Source of the DNA: Welwitschia mirabilis
Lineage: Eukaryota > Gnetophyta > Gnetopsida > Welwitschiales
Direction of reading: 5' to 3'
Length of the DNA: 64,000 nt
Assembly: GCA_051453625.1 (NCBI GenBank)
Contig: JBOZIK010000001.1
Coordinates: 153,229,427 to 153,293,426, forward strand
Both the position numbers and the translations under genes were made by a program. This document shows, piece by piece, positions 49,449-62,689 of this stretch (position 1 is the stretch's first letter; every line of letters starts with the position of its first letter). The notes beneath the pieces are model-generated. The model worked only from the letters and a program-made list of their open reading frames with translations. It searched no databases and had not been told where the DNA came from.

Positions 49449-49598
49449 TTTCATTCTAATCATCTTACACAAATAGATATCATTATCCATCCTAAATTTA
49501 ATTATGATTTGGAAGAAGGCTATGTAGTAACACTAGTAGACATTGGACATGTTAAAGTAGGATTAAGTAGTTATATTGTAGTTTACAGTAAATTTAGA
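49449..49598 (+). pseudogene. plus-strand coding-like remnant in block copy 2
   Basis: A 50-codon open stretch including I-H-P-K-F-N-Y-D-L-E, GYVVTLVDIGHVKVGL and an aromatic-rich end. After its stop the reading continues in related words (KWF-Y-LDKLSNFF) to about 49,850. The partner (28,347-28,454) is cut short by a stop and a gap. It is on the opposite strand from the viral protease. Viral origin is likely from position, but the function is not recognised. Confidence 0.35.
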
Positions 49599-52059
49599 TA
49601 AAAGTGGTTCATGTATTATTTAGATAAATTATCAAATTTCTTTATATGATTAATGTATAGTAAATAGTCTTATAATGCGTATAGAAGTAAAAAATCTAGA
49701 ATTGCTTCCATGATTAGTTAATTACTTAGGTTGTGCAAAATGTATATTTAATTTATTATGAAATATGTTTTTAAACTTAAAGCTTACTTATGAGTTGTAG
49801 TTTCCAATAGGAAGTAAGCACTTGATAGAATTAGAAGAAAGAATTGATGCAGATAATTAACATATAGGCTACCATTATCTTCAAGAATACATAAAAAATT
49901 AACAATTTAACAAATAGATAAAACAAGAAATAAAATTTCATGATGCCTAGTAGCTACATAGAGGGAAAAGAAAAAAAGCAAAAAAAGAAAAAAACAAAAA
50001 GAAAAAGAAGAAGAAAATGAATAGATAATAGCAGTTGATCTTGCTTCTACTTTAAGAGAAAATTGTAATATTAGGATAGATCAAGATACAATAATTAATG
50101 TTCATCTTTAAAAGAAATAAAGATCACCTAATATAGATATAGCTCTATCACAAATAGTAATGATAAAATTAGAAAATACTTTTACATTTGAAAGGCAAGA
50201 AAATCATTAGTAGAAAAAAAATTAGCAATAAATGATTTGTTAAAAGTGGTATAAGAAAATAACCTCACAAACAAAGCTTTAACACTACACAAATGATTTG
50301 AAAAAAACTAGCATATAGAGCTCTTCATAGTTATATTTGAAACATTTATGCAATTTTAAGTTGTACCAAAAAGATGAAGTCCAAATATTACATTAATTAG
50401 ACTTCTTATTATGAAAGAGATATTAACAAAGTACAAAAATAATTAGAAGAAGTTTTATGAAGAAAAGATCAAAAAAGACAGAAAGGATAGAAACAAAAGA
50501 AAAAACAACCACTAAAATTAGTATTAGAACATTTAGGGAAACTAAAAGAGAAAATAAAAGAAAAATAGAAAAAGAAGAGGAAAAATATTAGAGAAAGATA
50601 AAAAGGAAAGATATACCCACTACCTTAAATATCAAAAATTGGAAAATACTCCTATAGTAGTAATTTGATGATAGTAAGGGAGAAAAGACTATCAAAATGG
50701 TTAAAGGTCATCAATATTAAAAAGTTTCTTTTCTATGGATATCCTAAGTGTATCCATACTAAATACAGATGATACTCTTGCAAAAGAAATAGAACAATCA
50801 CTAAAATCATGGTGTCACAAGTAATTAATTACTTAGTCTATTTATCATTATAAACTAGACACTACATTATTAGTATTCATAGGTAGGATGAATAGTTAAA
50901 TTAAATAGTAGTAGGATCTCTTCTTTGAAGAGGTAAAAAACAAATTTTACATTTAGAAACTAATTCATTCTATTAAGCAACCTTAATAGAGTTATTTATA
51001 AACACTTTACTAGATTTACAAAATGCAGATAATTTGATTTTAATGAAAAGAAAAATTTATTATTTGAATTAATTTGAAAGGGATGCCTAATAATATTGAT
51101 GAAGCCTAAGTTTTTGATGAAATAAGGTATTAATAGTCACAATTTTACATTACCTTTTGAACTATGATATTATACTTAAAGGTATTTTTGTACTTTTTAG
51201 GTGAGAAGGACATCAGACATTCAATGAGCTTAAAATGATGCATTATGATCTAGATTTAGGCTATTCATAATGATCATGATCAGAAGGTCAAGATCGAGGG
51301 TGAAAATGTGAAGCATGAAGGACTATTTCAATCTATCAGCTCTATAGATGATTCATAGTTCCTTTTTCATTATCAAATCTCATCCACTTAATAATGTGAT
51401 AATTCTAATTCATTTGTCATATGATGCATAACATTAGATGACATTGAAAATATTCATGATATCAAAACCTTAAAATTTGCATTCCAGATGTTATAATTTA
51501 TACATGTTTAGTTATTTTTAAATTAAATTTGATGTTTTCATGTAATATAAGTTATAAGAGATAAAATTGAGTCATTTTATTCTTTGTAAGCTTAAGTAGA
51601 TATATTTCAAACTACCTATGGAGTTGTAATGAGATATGATAGTTTTCACATATTAAGCATGAATCACATAAGCACATCTGATGGTTTTGGCAACTTCGTG
51701 GCTGAAATTGATTTACGTGCATATATAAAGGTCCCCCTTAATATCCAAATAAAGATAATAACATAATTATACTATTTTTATTCTATTTTGATGTGGTTGC
51801 TATTCTCAAGCATTGGAAGGATATTTTCTACCACATTTCTCTCACATTTCTTTACTTCCAAGTTGATCTTATATCTATATCAACTTTATAAGCCTTATAA
51901 ATTATTCATTTACATCTTTTGTTGTTGCAAAAATCCATTTTTATCTTTTTAAACCCTTTTACATCCCATTTTCATCATATTTTCTCTAATTTCATCCATC
52001 TAGAGGACATTATAGGGATGGTGAAGTGCACATGATTAGATGGTGTAGGAGGAGGAGAA

Positions 52060-52073
52060 GGTATCAAATCTTA
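52060..52073 (+). promoter_or_regulatory. possible tRNA-Met primer-binding site, decayed, block copy 2
   Basis: ggtatcaaatctta, the counterpart of 30,517-30,530, about 340 bp downstream of the TATA-like site at 51,721-51,730. Confidence 0.25.
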
Positions 52074-55000
52074 TAAGAAACTAGATTGAAGATTAGTAAA
52101 AATCACTATGAATTCATCTAAAACCAATAAGTTTTCATTTTCTTATGTTTTTATACTTTTGATTACTTTATTTATCCATTTGTGTCATGATTTTCTTTCA
52201 ATTTAGTTAGACCTTCTATATCATGTTACATAATTAGTGATAATTCTATTGTTATACAATTAGTACCTATTATCATAATATAAAATTTGCATGATTAATC
52301 ACTATTTTTTAAAAACAAATCATGTGTTTTATTCCTCTTCTCTCTTCCTTCCTCCATTCTTCTCATTTCCTAGTACATCTTCTTCCAATTCCACCTTTCT
52401 TTTAAGGAAAATGATGATGAATTTATATTTTGTCCTTTTTAATAGTTGTATGTTGGTTTGTAAATATTTTATTTATCCTTTTTTTGAGATAAAAATTATT
52501 TCTCTTTTCATGAATTATTCTCTTTTCTTTCTCCTCTTTTCAAAATCAAAGTAGAATAGTGAATTTTAGTGCTTGTATTGATCATAACTCTTTTTCTAAA
52601 ACTCCAATGATTTTGAAATTCTATCAATAGCTTTATCTCATGATTTAAAAAATTTCTTTTGCAATTAGTCTAAACCCAGATTTGTCCTCTAAAATGCCCT
52701 TTCTTAGCTATTTATAATCAAAGTTGTTGTTTTACTTAGAAAAATTTCTGAACTTTAGAAATTCAAGATTCTATCTATAGCATATTTGGAATAATTTTAG
52801 CATATGAAATCCATTTTTTCTCACATTTTATATTTTTTTAGGTTAATATAGTCTTGACTATAATTTTTGCAGTTTTTTCTAGATGAACTGCTTCTAGTGT
52901 TTTCAATCGATTCTAGTTTATCTTGAATGTTTGATTCTAGAAAATTATTTTAGGATTTTTTTGAGTAATTTAAAAGTTTTAATATTTTCTAACTCCATTC
53001 TTTTAAATTTTCTCTCTCCCTTTTCTTGCTCTTCTTCATTTTTCTCTTTCTTTTGGTAAAAATAGCTTGAAATTAACTATGTCACTTTGATTTCATAAAC
53101 ATTAATATGCTAGTTTTTATTAATCACTTATTGATTTAAAAATTAATTTAGATGTTTTAATTTTTGTATAACTTCTTTTATGATAAGTAATTACATATCT
53201 TTGAAGTCAAATGTATCAAAATTTAGTGAAAATCTTATTAAAGTCAAACAGTTTGCTATGTTAATTTGAGGAATCTAGCTTTTTAAGAATTCTATTTTGA
53301 TTCTAGAATGTTGTACATTTTATATAGAATGGAATGTGATATTTGAATTAAGTAATTATATCCATGTTAAATGATTTTAGTGAAATTTTATGAAAATGTC
53401 TTTGGTAAATTTGACTAGCTAAATTTTCTTACTTATTTATTTGACTTATAAATAATTTTAAGAATCTTATGGAATGTTTATAAAATATTATTTATTTTTG
53501 TTTTATTTTATTTCCTTTTTTGAGATCTTGTGAAATGATATTTTTCACACATGTAGTCCTTTACAATAATTATAAGTTCTGTGTTGTAATTACTTATATG
53601 TCGCATAAAAGAAGTAGTTTTATCATGAAAGTAATAGTTTAATAAGGCCATTTTAATGTTTCTATATGAATTCATGTTAAGTGTTCTGTCAATTTAATAC
53701 TTACGTGCTTCCACTACATATGCCATTTGACCTAGGAAATTTCCTTAATGCTTTAACTTAAACTATTTATAGTTGATTTTCTTTCCTAGAGTTAAATTAT
53801 TATATTTAGTACACATTTATTTTTGTGAAGGCTCAGAGCCTGATCACCTCATTTTAAAAATTTAATTTTTACTTCATTCAAATATGCTAATGATGTGTAT
53901 AAATAAAATTTATATTAAAATCTAATAACCAATAGTATGTTTTTGGGATCACTACTACATAATTTGAATATGTTGTATTAGAAGCATTGAAAAAGAAGAA
54001 TAAATATCCTAATCAAATATAATTGATAAACATTATACATTATGTAAGAACAACAATTAGAAAATAATGTGTAAATATGAATGGATAGCAAAATATGCTT
54101 AGAATAGCTAATATAGTATGCAAATAATAAAAGAAGAAGATACATACAAATGTCTAACAACAACATTAAAGAAAAAAGTAAATGCCAAAAACTTAGAAGG
54201 GATAAGAGTTTTAAAACTTATAAATTTTTTAAAAAGAAAAATCCATTTATGAAGAAATAAGAGAGTATGTTGGCATTAATTCAAATAAAAATGTTATTAT
54301 ATGCATCAATGTAAGCAAAAAACTCAAAGAACATAGAATCTTTGTTTAAAGATTTAGAGTTTGTACTAAATTAGAAGTTAACAGAAAATAAAGAGAATTT
54401 TTTAGGTGCTTTATAAAATGATGAGTTATATCATATTCAAATTAAAAAAATGAGATTATTTCAAAATGACAAAAATGAGGTAATAAGATAGAGAAATATG
54501 GTGAAAAATAAAGAAGTTACTTCTAAAATAGAATGGAGAGATGAATAAGAATCCTTAGAAAAGATTATAGAAACAATTTATCTTATTATTAGATAGGTGA
54601 ATGTAGTAAAAGCAATAACAAAGTAGAACTAAAAGAATTTAAATCATCAAAAATAGGTCTTCAAGAAAATACATCTTTAGACAATATGATATATTCTTCA
54701 TTAAATGACAAGTGAAAGCATGAAAATGAAAAGGTAGCAAAAAGAGAGTTGTTGATATATCTATTTTATAAACCATAGAAACAAACTCTTAAATTAATCT
54801 CTAGAAAAGACTAGTAACTATCAAATGAGGTATAAATGATTCAAATACATGTGAAGAAGTTTTGTCACAATCCTTTATGATTCTAATTCTAGTGCATATT
54901 GTATACGAAGAAATAGTTACATGATGGAGATGTATTTCCTTTGTTGTCTTATGTGCATTATTAAATTTCTTCAATAGGGATGTATAACGATATTGGAAAA

Positions 55001-58000
55001 AAGTACCAGAGATACATAAAACAGGGAAAATGAAGGATTGTAGAGAGTTATCTTATTTTTTAGTAAATGTCCTAGTTTAAATCAAGAATAAAATAGTTGT
55101 AATGGATTTTATATAAATTAAAGATCGAGGATATCATGTGGAAATGGGTGTAAATTTTCTTAAAATATTTTGTACATATAATTTATTTATTTTTTTTAAA
55201 GTAATAAGTAAACATTTATATCATATAATTCAATTTTTTAGAGCTACTTATGAAATATGCTTATGTAACATAGTTGGGCATTATGTATGATGGATTTTCT
55301 TACATTTTTACCTTTGCATGTTCCTTAAAATAATAAAATAAGTGTTCTTTGTCTTTTTTTTTTTTAAAATTATGTTTTACATGGTCATATGCTCCATTCC
55401 CTTAAATTTTTTCCCTAAAAGACGAATTTAAAATTTTGAGAGAGATCATAAAAATTCAAAATATAAAAGATGGGTGTCATACCCCAAATAGTGAATTTAA
55501 ACATTTTAAAAGAATCTTTAAAAATTTGTCATGAAATATAGAGTTATTTCAGCATGTTTGTAAAGCATCAATTATTAAATCTACTAATTATTTGAGTAGA
55601 AATAGTCCCCATGGTATGAACATAATTCATGGATATAATCATAGAAAAAATATTCTCTTTCATAATGGAACTTGTATTTCATCTTAATGATGGATCATTT
55701 ATATCATAAAGTTAAATAATAAAGTATATCAAGAATCATGATTGCATATTTTTCATAACTAATTTGAAGTTTTAAATCTTGGTAAAATTTCATTGTATTA
55801 AGTTATCAAAATTCACCTTAAAAAAATCCTTTTCCATTTTGTCTGTCATTTATGCATTAGAAATGCAAAAAAATATAGTATGGATACCCTTTTTATCTTT
55901 GCAAATTTGAATTGTTATCTTATTTAGCTATATTAGTTGAATGATAGTGCTATAACTAGAATCTTAATTAAAATTATTTAAATACTTATATCTTAGAAAA
56001 TCTTAATGGTGTAAACTTATCAAAAGTTAACCCAAAAAAAAAAATCCTTTTCCATTTCATTTATTATTTATGCATTGAAAAATATAAAACATATAGTATA
56101 AATACCATTCTTATCTTAGGGAATAAGAGTTGTTACATTTTTTAGCTATGTCATAAGAGATTTATTCTTCTTATTTGGGCTAGATTACAAAATGTAATGA
56201 TAGTTTCAGCTTTACTCTTTATTCATTTGACAAGGTCAAGATAGTAATGCTTTTTTAAAAATAAATTTCAAACTTTATGTTATAAAATTACACTCCAAAA
56301 CCTTAAAGTCACATTTTCATTAAAATTTATTTACTATAAAAACCTAAATTTAAGCCAAAGCTCTCATTTTTGTGAATTTCAGAGTTCTAAAGCCAAGTGT
56401 AGAGATAAATAATTATCAACTTATTAGCATATATAGAACTCCTTAGTCTTCAAAATACTCTATAAGGATGTTCTTCAATCATATTAGTTATTTAGGATGG
56501 TGAAAGTTTAAAGTGAATTATTTCCCTTTTATTATGTTATTTGCATTTACCTAGGGTTTTCAAGATATTTAAATTAATTCATTATTTTTTTACGGAGATG
56601 TGAGAACACTTCCTAATAATGCACCTCTATTGTTTCTTGATCCCCTAGCTAATTATGATTGGGATTACTTTTATGAATAAAAACTAAAACAAATATTATC
56701 ATTTAAAACTTGTTAGGTAATTTTAAAATAATGCTTCAATGACTTATGGCTTTAATATTATGATGCAGATGAATGGAGCAGAATTTATAAGGAACCTTGA
56801 CTTTGTCTCCTCTATCACTAGTATTCTAATTAGTTCTTGCATTACTATTTTTGAACTAACAATAACATACAAATTTCTATTAGTAACATAAAATTACCTT
56901 CTTATGGCTTAATATTTTAAGCTAGTGATATCAATAAGAACTAGTTAGTGCTATTTATACTCATTATTAATAATGCAAACACCAATGCCAATATCATTAA
57001 GGAACATAAAACATAAGTTTATCTTATGCATGTTATATTCTTAAAAACCAAGCATAATATATTTCATTTCATTATGGATGAGTTAATAGTTATCATAATG
57101 AAGACTAATATGCTACCATTTTCATGTCTTATTACTATATGAATCTTATTTAAGTGGATGACCTAGGAATAGATCTTTTAAATTAGGACTACATCTACAT
57201 TTATTAGGTTGCAAAGAGGGATATTAGATCTATAGGAAGAGGTGAAAATATTTATTAAGTTCTCAATGTTAACCATCAATATATCTTTTACTTGTTTCTC
57301 TTAAAGTTCATGATATTCAATTTGTAGATTATTATATCAACTAAATTATAACTTACACTATCATAATCTTCATTTGAGAAATCTTAAGATTCCATTTCAT
57401 TACTAAATAATGAAGACTTTAGAGATGATTTGTTCTTTTAAGATGTAGCTTAAAAACAAAGTGATGAACTAAGAAATTATGGAATGAAATAAAGAGAATA
57501 GTAAAGGCATAAGTGTAGGATAAAAAGGACATACAAAGGTCTCACACTTCATACAGTAGTGACTACAACTCTATTGGTTTTTCTTCCAATTGTTTGGTCT
57601 CTTAGATTAACTAATTCTCTTTAATATTTATCTCTCTCAATTACCCCTTTTCATATGTTTACATGATGTACTACATAGATTTTCCTTATCTTTCAATTTT
57701 TATATGTATTATTCATATGTTAATGTACTATCTTCTTATTTTAAAGGCTACTTTTTAATATAATAGATGATCTAGTCAATGTTTTCTTCTATATCTAAGT
57801 GTATATTTTATGTAATTTTATGCATAAATTCATACATTTATTTACATGTTGTTTATAAGGAATTACTCATTTCTCATTAGAGGATTTTAAAGGACATTTG
57901 TATATAATCATCATACAAGTATATTTCATAATTACAAAGGTTGGCATAAAAATGGTATAAGTTTAAATGTTCTTTATACTTATCTTCACATGTGGTTTAT

Positions 58001-58420
58001 GCAGTATTAAGTAGACTTTTATTTATTTATCTTAATTTTTCTTTCATATGTTATTGGTGATAAATTATTTGACATTAATTTATAAGTGATTTAGACCATT
58101 TTATGATTGAGCCATATTACCATCTTAGCATGTTTCTCTAAAACATAATTGTAATGTATTTTTTCACATTTCTAAGTAGTTTATTATAGTTCATATGATT
58201 TCTTGTACTTGTATTTTACATGTAATGCCATGGGACTAGAAACACATTAATGAGAGCTGTATGTTGTATCTTGGACATATTTTTATCTTTTAAACATGCT
58301 TATTCTATTTTTTAAATAATTTTATTTATCATTTTTTACTTGTAATTTTATGTTATTCTTTATAAATGCTCTTTCTTATATTGTTTCATAAGTTATTTTA
58401 GAGCTACTTACCTATGTCTA

Positions 58421-58539
58421 TGTTGCAGTGCATAATTATGCAGCATTTTACATTCTAAGCTAAATCCTGTTAATCACAAATATTATGCACAAACACAACA
58501 CACTAGTATAGATGGGAGTGATCTGAAATGTCATAATTC
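58421..58539 (-). repeat. 3' LTR (visible part before gap)
   Basis: The terminal part of the LTR. Its first ~70 bp match the window's last 70 bp. The inner LTR boundary is not determinable because the partner LTR is outside the window. Confidence 0.7.
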
Positions 58540-58622
58540 NNNNNNNNNNNNNNNNNNNNNNNNNNNNNNNNNNNNNNNNNNNNNNNNNNNNNNNNNNNNN
58601 NNNNNNNNNNNNNNNNNNNNNN
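58540..58622. other. assembly gap (83 N)
   Basis: An N run within the LTR region of the Athila-like element; the odd length suggests an estimated size. Confidence 0.95.
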
Positions 58623-60392
58623 GCATAGAATTGAAATAAAACATTCTTATGCAAAACTAATCTAGGAAATGGAATAACAATGGACCTAAACTAATTAAGC
58701 TCAACCTTAACAAAGGCTGCCCTCATAATCTATATAATAGAAGAAACCTGTCACTAAATCTTAAATAACATAAACTATGAGAGATACGTTCCTATATATA
58801 TTAAACACAAAAGAAGATAATTCATATTAAAAAGCATAAAAGCATCTGTATCATAAAGTAGCCATTCCTCAATAGAGGAAACGCCTCCCAATATCAAGGT
58901 AATATCTCTCTAGGATTATAAAATGGTTCTCTGGTCCCAAGATCTCCTATCACGAGTATATCAGGTATTGTCAAAGATGATTAGGGATCGAGGGGGAGAT
59001 CTTTATTTATAGATAAAAAAGGAAAGGAAACTAACAGAAAAGCATGGAGAAAACCCAAGCTAACATGCAAAGAAAAGTCGCAATAAAGTGGTAACAACTT
59101 AGGTAAACATTTGATAAAAGTATGAGAGAACAATATCGTCTTTCTAGCTGTCCGGATGATATAGGAGATGATGCAAATTGATAATTAAATGTTTTCGTTT
59201 GCTCTAGTTAAACTGCCTATTAACTGCATGTAAAGTATTATCGATCAGTTTGAAGATGTCATCCATTGATGACATCTAGACGATGAGATGGACGATGGTC
59301 TTTTCTCAATCTTCAGTTAATCTAATCACTTAGTTGTTAGCAGGAATCATTATCTAACATGTTATTTATCCATATCTACATAAAATTCTTATAATTTATC
59401 TAGAAATTGCATATTTTCATTCTGTTCATCTCGGTTTTCCATTATTATGAGAGCTAAGCTTTATCTGTTAATTTACCTGTAAAACAACTCAGAATACCCT
59501 CTCAAATACAAATAAGTTGGTGACGCATCATAGCCCCTCACCTAGCCTTGTCAGTCCTGATAAAATCAGATAGTAAACCACATTTGCAAGCCAACTTTTA
59601 AATAATAAAAATAGCTAGGATATCTAAAAGCATATTACAAAGGTAGACTGAATTTCTGAAAATTTAAAAATTAAACAGACATACTTGCTAAGTATGAGAA
59701 AAGTCGGTTGTTTGACATGTCGTCTAGATGATAATGGGGACATTATGCCATTCTCATCGTAAAATCCAAAGATAATCATGTAAAATCAGATAAAAATAAT
59801 ATATCATGCTGAAACAAAATATAGAGATACTTCCCTTACCTATGCATGATGAATCTTGGTTCGGTAACTAGTTTAGTAATAGGGGAAAAGGAAGGAAGAT
59901 CAATAATAATGATTCTCAAAATTAAAAGAAAAGTATCAAAAATACTGATAATATGTCTTGCCCTCCTCTAAAATGATGTAATGCGTCCCAAATTACCTAA
60001 ACAAACAAAATGGATAAAGTCCTAAGAAGAAAGAAAAAAAATATGAAAAGGAGTGCAAAACAATAGACATGAAAACAAAAGTAAAGCAGAGAGTAAATGG
60101 ACACAAGAAACAAGGAGAAGATTGTTTACCTATCTTAAGTACTAACCTAGCAAACTTCCAAAAGAAACAACATAACATCACCTGAATAAATATGCATGAC
60201 AAAATATATTAACTCCATAAAGTTCATTTGAAAAGGCAGTGGTTATAGCAATATTCAAAGTGTCAAGTATGTAGAACAATAAAGGTCAAAACCAAAAGTT
60301 ACTTAGGAAGGAACTCACCTACTTCAATCTACAAACTCACCGGTATCTCTAAAAGTGAAATGATCAAGTGGAAATATGAAGGGTTTTATTTA

Positions 60393-60402
60393 NNNNNNNN
60401 NN
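60393..60402. other. assembly gap (10 N)
   Basis: A ten-base N run within the Athila-like element; apparent frames across it are not meaningful. Confidence 0.95.
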
Positions 60403-60763
60403 GATGAGGGGAGTGTAACCACTATCAAAGGAGTAAGAACCTGTGAAGCATGGCCAACTGACCCCCTAGTGGAGTTCCCACAGCTACAATATTACTTGCC
60501 AAAGGCTCCTCTTGGAAATATTTGCCCTAGTGTACTTGTGATAGAACATCATGCTTTTTACTCTTTTTTTTTTTTTTGAACACAAAAATTCCCATGTGAT
60601 CACACACTTAAGAAATACGAAGGTGAATAAGTGAGATAAAAGATAAAAAAGAACACTCCTCCATAACTTAAGATTTAACCACCATTAAAAAAAAACACAA
60701 GAAACAAGGCATCTTCCTGTAAATATAGTCCATAGACATGGGAATGTATTAAAATTAAGTGAA

Positions 60764-60959
60764 TCCAATCTTACCACCTGTAAATGCCCAAGTATAAAAC
60801 TAATCATAATANNNNNNNNNNNNNNNNNNNNNNNNNNNNNNNNNNNNNNNNNNNNNNNNNNNNNNNNNNNNNNNNNNNNNNNNNNNNNNNNNNNNNNNNN
60901 NNNNNNNNNNNTCCAATCTTACCACCTGTAAATGCCCAAGTATAAAACTAATCATAATA
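60764..60959. other. assembly gap (100 N at 60,812-60,911) with identical 48-bp flanks
   Basis: The 48 bases before the gap (60,764-60,811) recur exactly after it (60,912-60,959). This is the signature of two overlapping contig ends that were placed side by side instead of merged. Confidence 0.95.
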
Positions 60960-61369
60960 CTTCATAAAGTAATACACAAGTCAAGTTTTAAAATATGATC
61001 AGGTAAAGTCATAATATTTAACTAAAGGAGTAGGCTAAGAGAGAACTTAAATAATGATAGGAAGGGAGTCCTCCTCAGTGAGGGAAACTTCCAAAACAAG
61101 GGCTTCTACTATGTTTACAATTGCATCTAAAAATCCTCATGGCATTTCAACCATTATCTATGTGCATATACCATTTTCCATCCATAATTTTTATGATTTT
61201 ATCTTTTATAATTTGCTTTAGGGTTGGACGGTGCTATAAAAATAGGGTTGATTTTATATCTTTTTCCAAACCTAAATTGTGTCCTAAATCTTTTTTACCT
61301 ACATTAAAGACTCTTATTGAAATTCACTTATTTCTAAAATGGCATTTCATTAACACAGTTCTTATGTCT

Positions 61370-62127
61370 ATGATGCAATGGACTGTTACACAGAAAACTC
61401 TACCTAGAAGTAGGGGATATCCACCATGATGCTTAACTTCTAAAACAACTACATCTATTAGGTAGAAATCTTCCTCTATCTAAGTAACCAAGTCCTTGAT
61501 CATACCTAAGGGTTTCTTTATAGATGCATCAGCCAACTCTAAGACAATTTGCATAGGTTATACTCATCCTTCCAATCCAAAACGTTGACAAATGTGTAAC
61601 GGAATAATATTAACACTAGCTTCTATATCTATCAAGGCTTTCTTAATTCTATGATTCCACTCTAAAGTAACACTAACAGTTGTTGCCCCCGAATCTTTAA
61701 ACTTTGGATACTTCTTAAAAATTAAGTTGCTAAGGAATTGAGCCAGGAAGACTTTACTAGGGACGGTTTGTTTTTGTTTCCTTATTATTAGGTCTTTCCA
61801 TAGCTTAGAGTATTTGGGGTTTTCTTGCAAAAGTTTCCAAAAAGGTAAGTTAATACTCACATTTTGCATTAACGCTTTCAAATGGTCATCAAAGATGAGG
61901 TTTGTGTTGAGCCTATTAAGCCATGGGGTAGTAAGTTTCTTTTGTGAAGGAACTTTATTTTTGTTGCTAAGTGAAGAAGGGAAGGAATGATTTTCTAGGA
62001 TTTGTATGTCATCTTCCTCATCATTTTTATTATTTTGAGAAGTTGAAACCTCATGAGTAGGGGGAGTTATGCCATTTCCACTCCTTGTCACTACCTTACA
62101 ATCTTTTTGTACTTCATTAGGATTCAA
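61370..62127 (-). pseudogene. retrotransposon gag C-terminus and aspartic protease (Athila-like)
   Basis: A minus-strand open frame of 187 codons (62,127-61,564). Its second half has the retropepsin layout of Athila-type elements: a V-T-L series, then ALIDIEASVNIIPLHICQRFG, equivalent to xMLDLGASINVMPxSIxxxLG. After an in-frame stop the domain continues to LADASIKKPLGMIKD and YPLLLGRVF (compare LADRSxKxPxGxxEDV and PLILGRPF) near 61,400. The catalytic D-x-G is D-I-E here, so the enzyme would be inactive. The protease normally cleaves the gag-pol polyprotein inside the virus-like particle. The first half (KFPKF/LFxxLIxxLPF-like words) is the region between gag and protease. Confidence 0.8.
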
Positions 62128-62330
62128 TAAAGGTTGAGTGATTGGTTGGCAAGCATGGTTTGTTGTAAGATATTATTTTTTATATTTGTGTTTGTCTTCT
62201 CTTAAGTTTTTCTCAACTCCTTAATAGAATTCTTAAGAGGATCACTATGGTTTTGAGAGTTGGAAGAGCTTGTTAAGTGATTTGGATAGTTGGATTGAAA
62301 GTTAGAATGTTCAAATCTATTTCTAAAAGG

Positions 62331-62603
62331 CTAGGAGTTAGGATGATGTGTTTGGAAATTGCTAGGATTTGGTTGCTCACTCATCTTATTTTGAAAATTG
62401 TGATTTGGGACTTGTCTTTGGTTGTAATTTTGAATGTAGTTGGAGGGTCTTTGGTTGAAAGTGCATACTTCTTCATAGTTTCTTTCTTTACAAGTTATAA
62501 GTAAAGGACACTCTTTTGTGATATGGTAGCTATTTTTACACAAATCGCATATTGGAACAAAGACTTCACTTTTCTCAGTTGCTACTTTAGCATCAAGGAT
62601 CAT
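62331..62603 (-). pseudogene. retrotransposon gag zinc-knuckle segment
   Basis: A 90-codon minus-strand frame with C-x2-C-x4-H-x4-C (CDLCKNSYHITKEC), the nucleic-acid-binding knuckle of gag, followed by an Asn/Gln/Pro-rich stretch (YNQRQVPNHNFQN). The same layout is typical of Athila/Ogre-type gag. It sits between gag proper and protease in the expected order. Confidence 0.8.
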
Positions 62604-62689
62604 CTGGGTGTATTTCTCTAAAGTAGAAGTGAGATCCTTAATGACATTAGTTATTTCATCTTCTATTTTGGTTTCAATTTTCTCATGCT

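Larger units (their letters stand above)
48056..58420. repeat. 10-kb duplicated block, copy 2 (includes caulimovirid remnant C)
   Basis: Direct repeat of 26,847-36,963. Its left end lies inside the viral RT, in the GLIR region on the minus strand, so RT core and RNase H are absent. The viral protease remnant follows (active-site region 48,733-48,713, D-R-G as in copy B). Plus-strand coding-like stretches lie at 49,449-49,598 and 50,400-50,830, with a TATA-like site at 51,721 and a primer-site-like sequence at 52,060-52,073. The right end is the insertion point of the Athila-like element. Compared with copy 1 it keeps ~690 bp at 49,565-50,255 and lacks about 60 bp near 52,740. Confidence 0.9.
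58623..61060 (-). other. 3' portion of the Athila-like element without recognised pol
   Basis: Probably the rest of the 3' LTR plus 3' internal DNA. No RT (YxDD), RNase H or integrase words were found on the minus strand. A minus-strand open stretch (60,202-59,993) is Phe/Leu/Cys-rich and without motif. A poly-T run lies at 60,563-60,578 and a 10-N gap at 60,393-60,402. Confidence 0.4.

Noticed and set aside
62277-62504. 75-codon plus-strand open frame
   Set aside because: It is the antisense shadow of the gag zinc-knuckle region.
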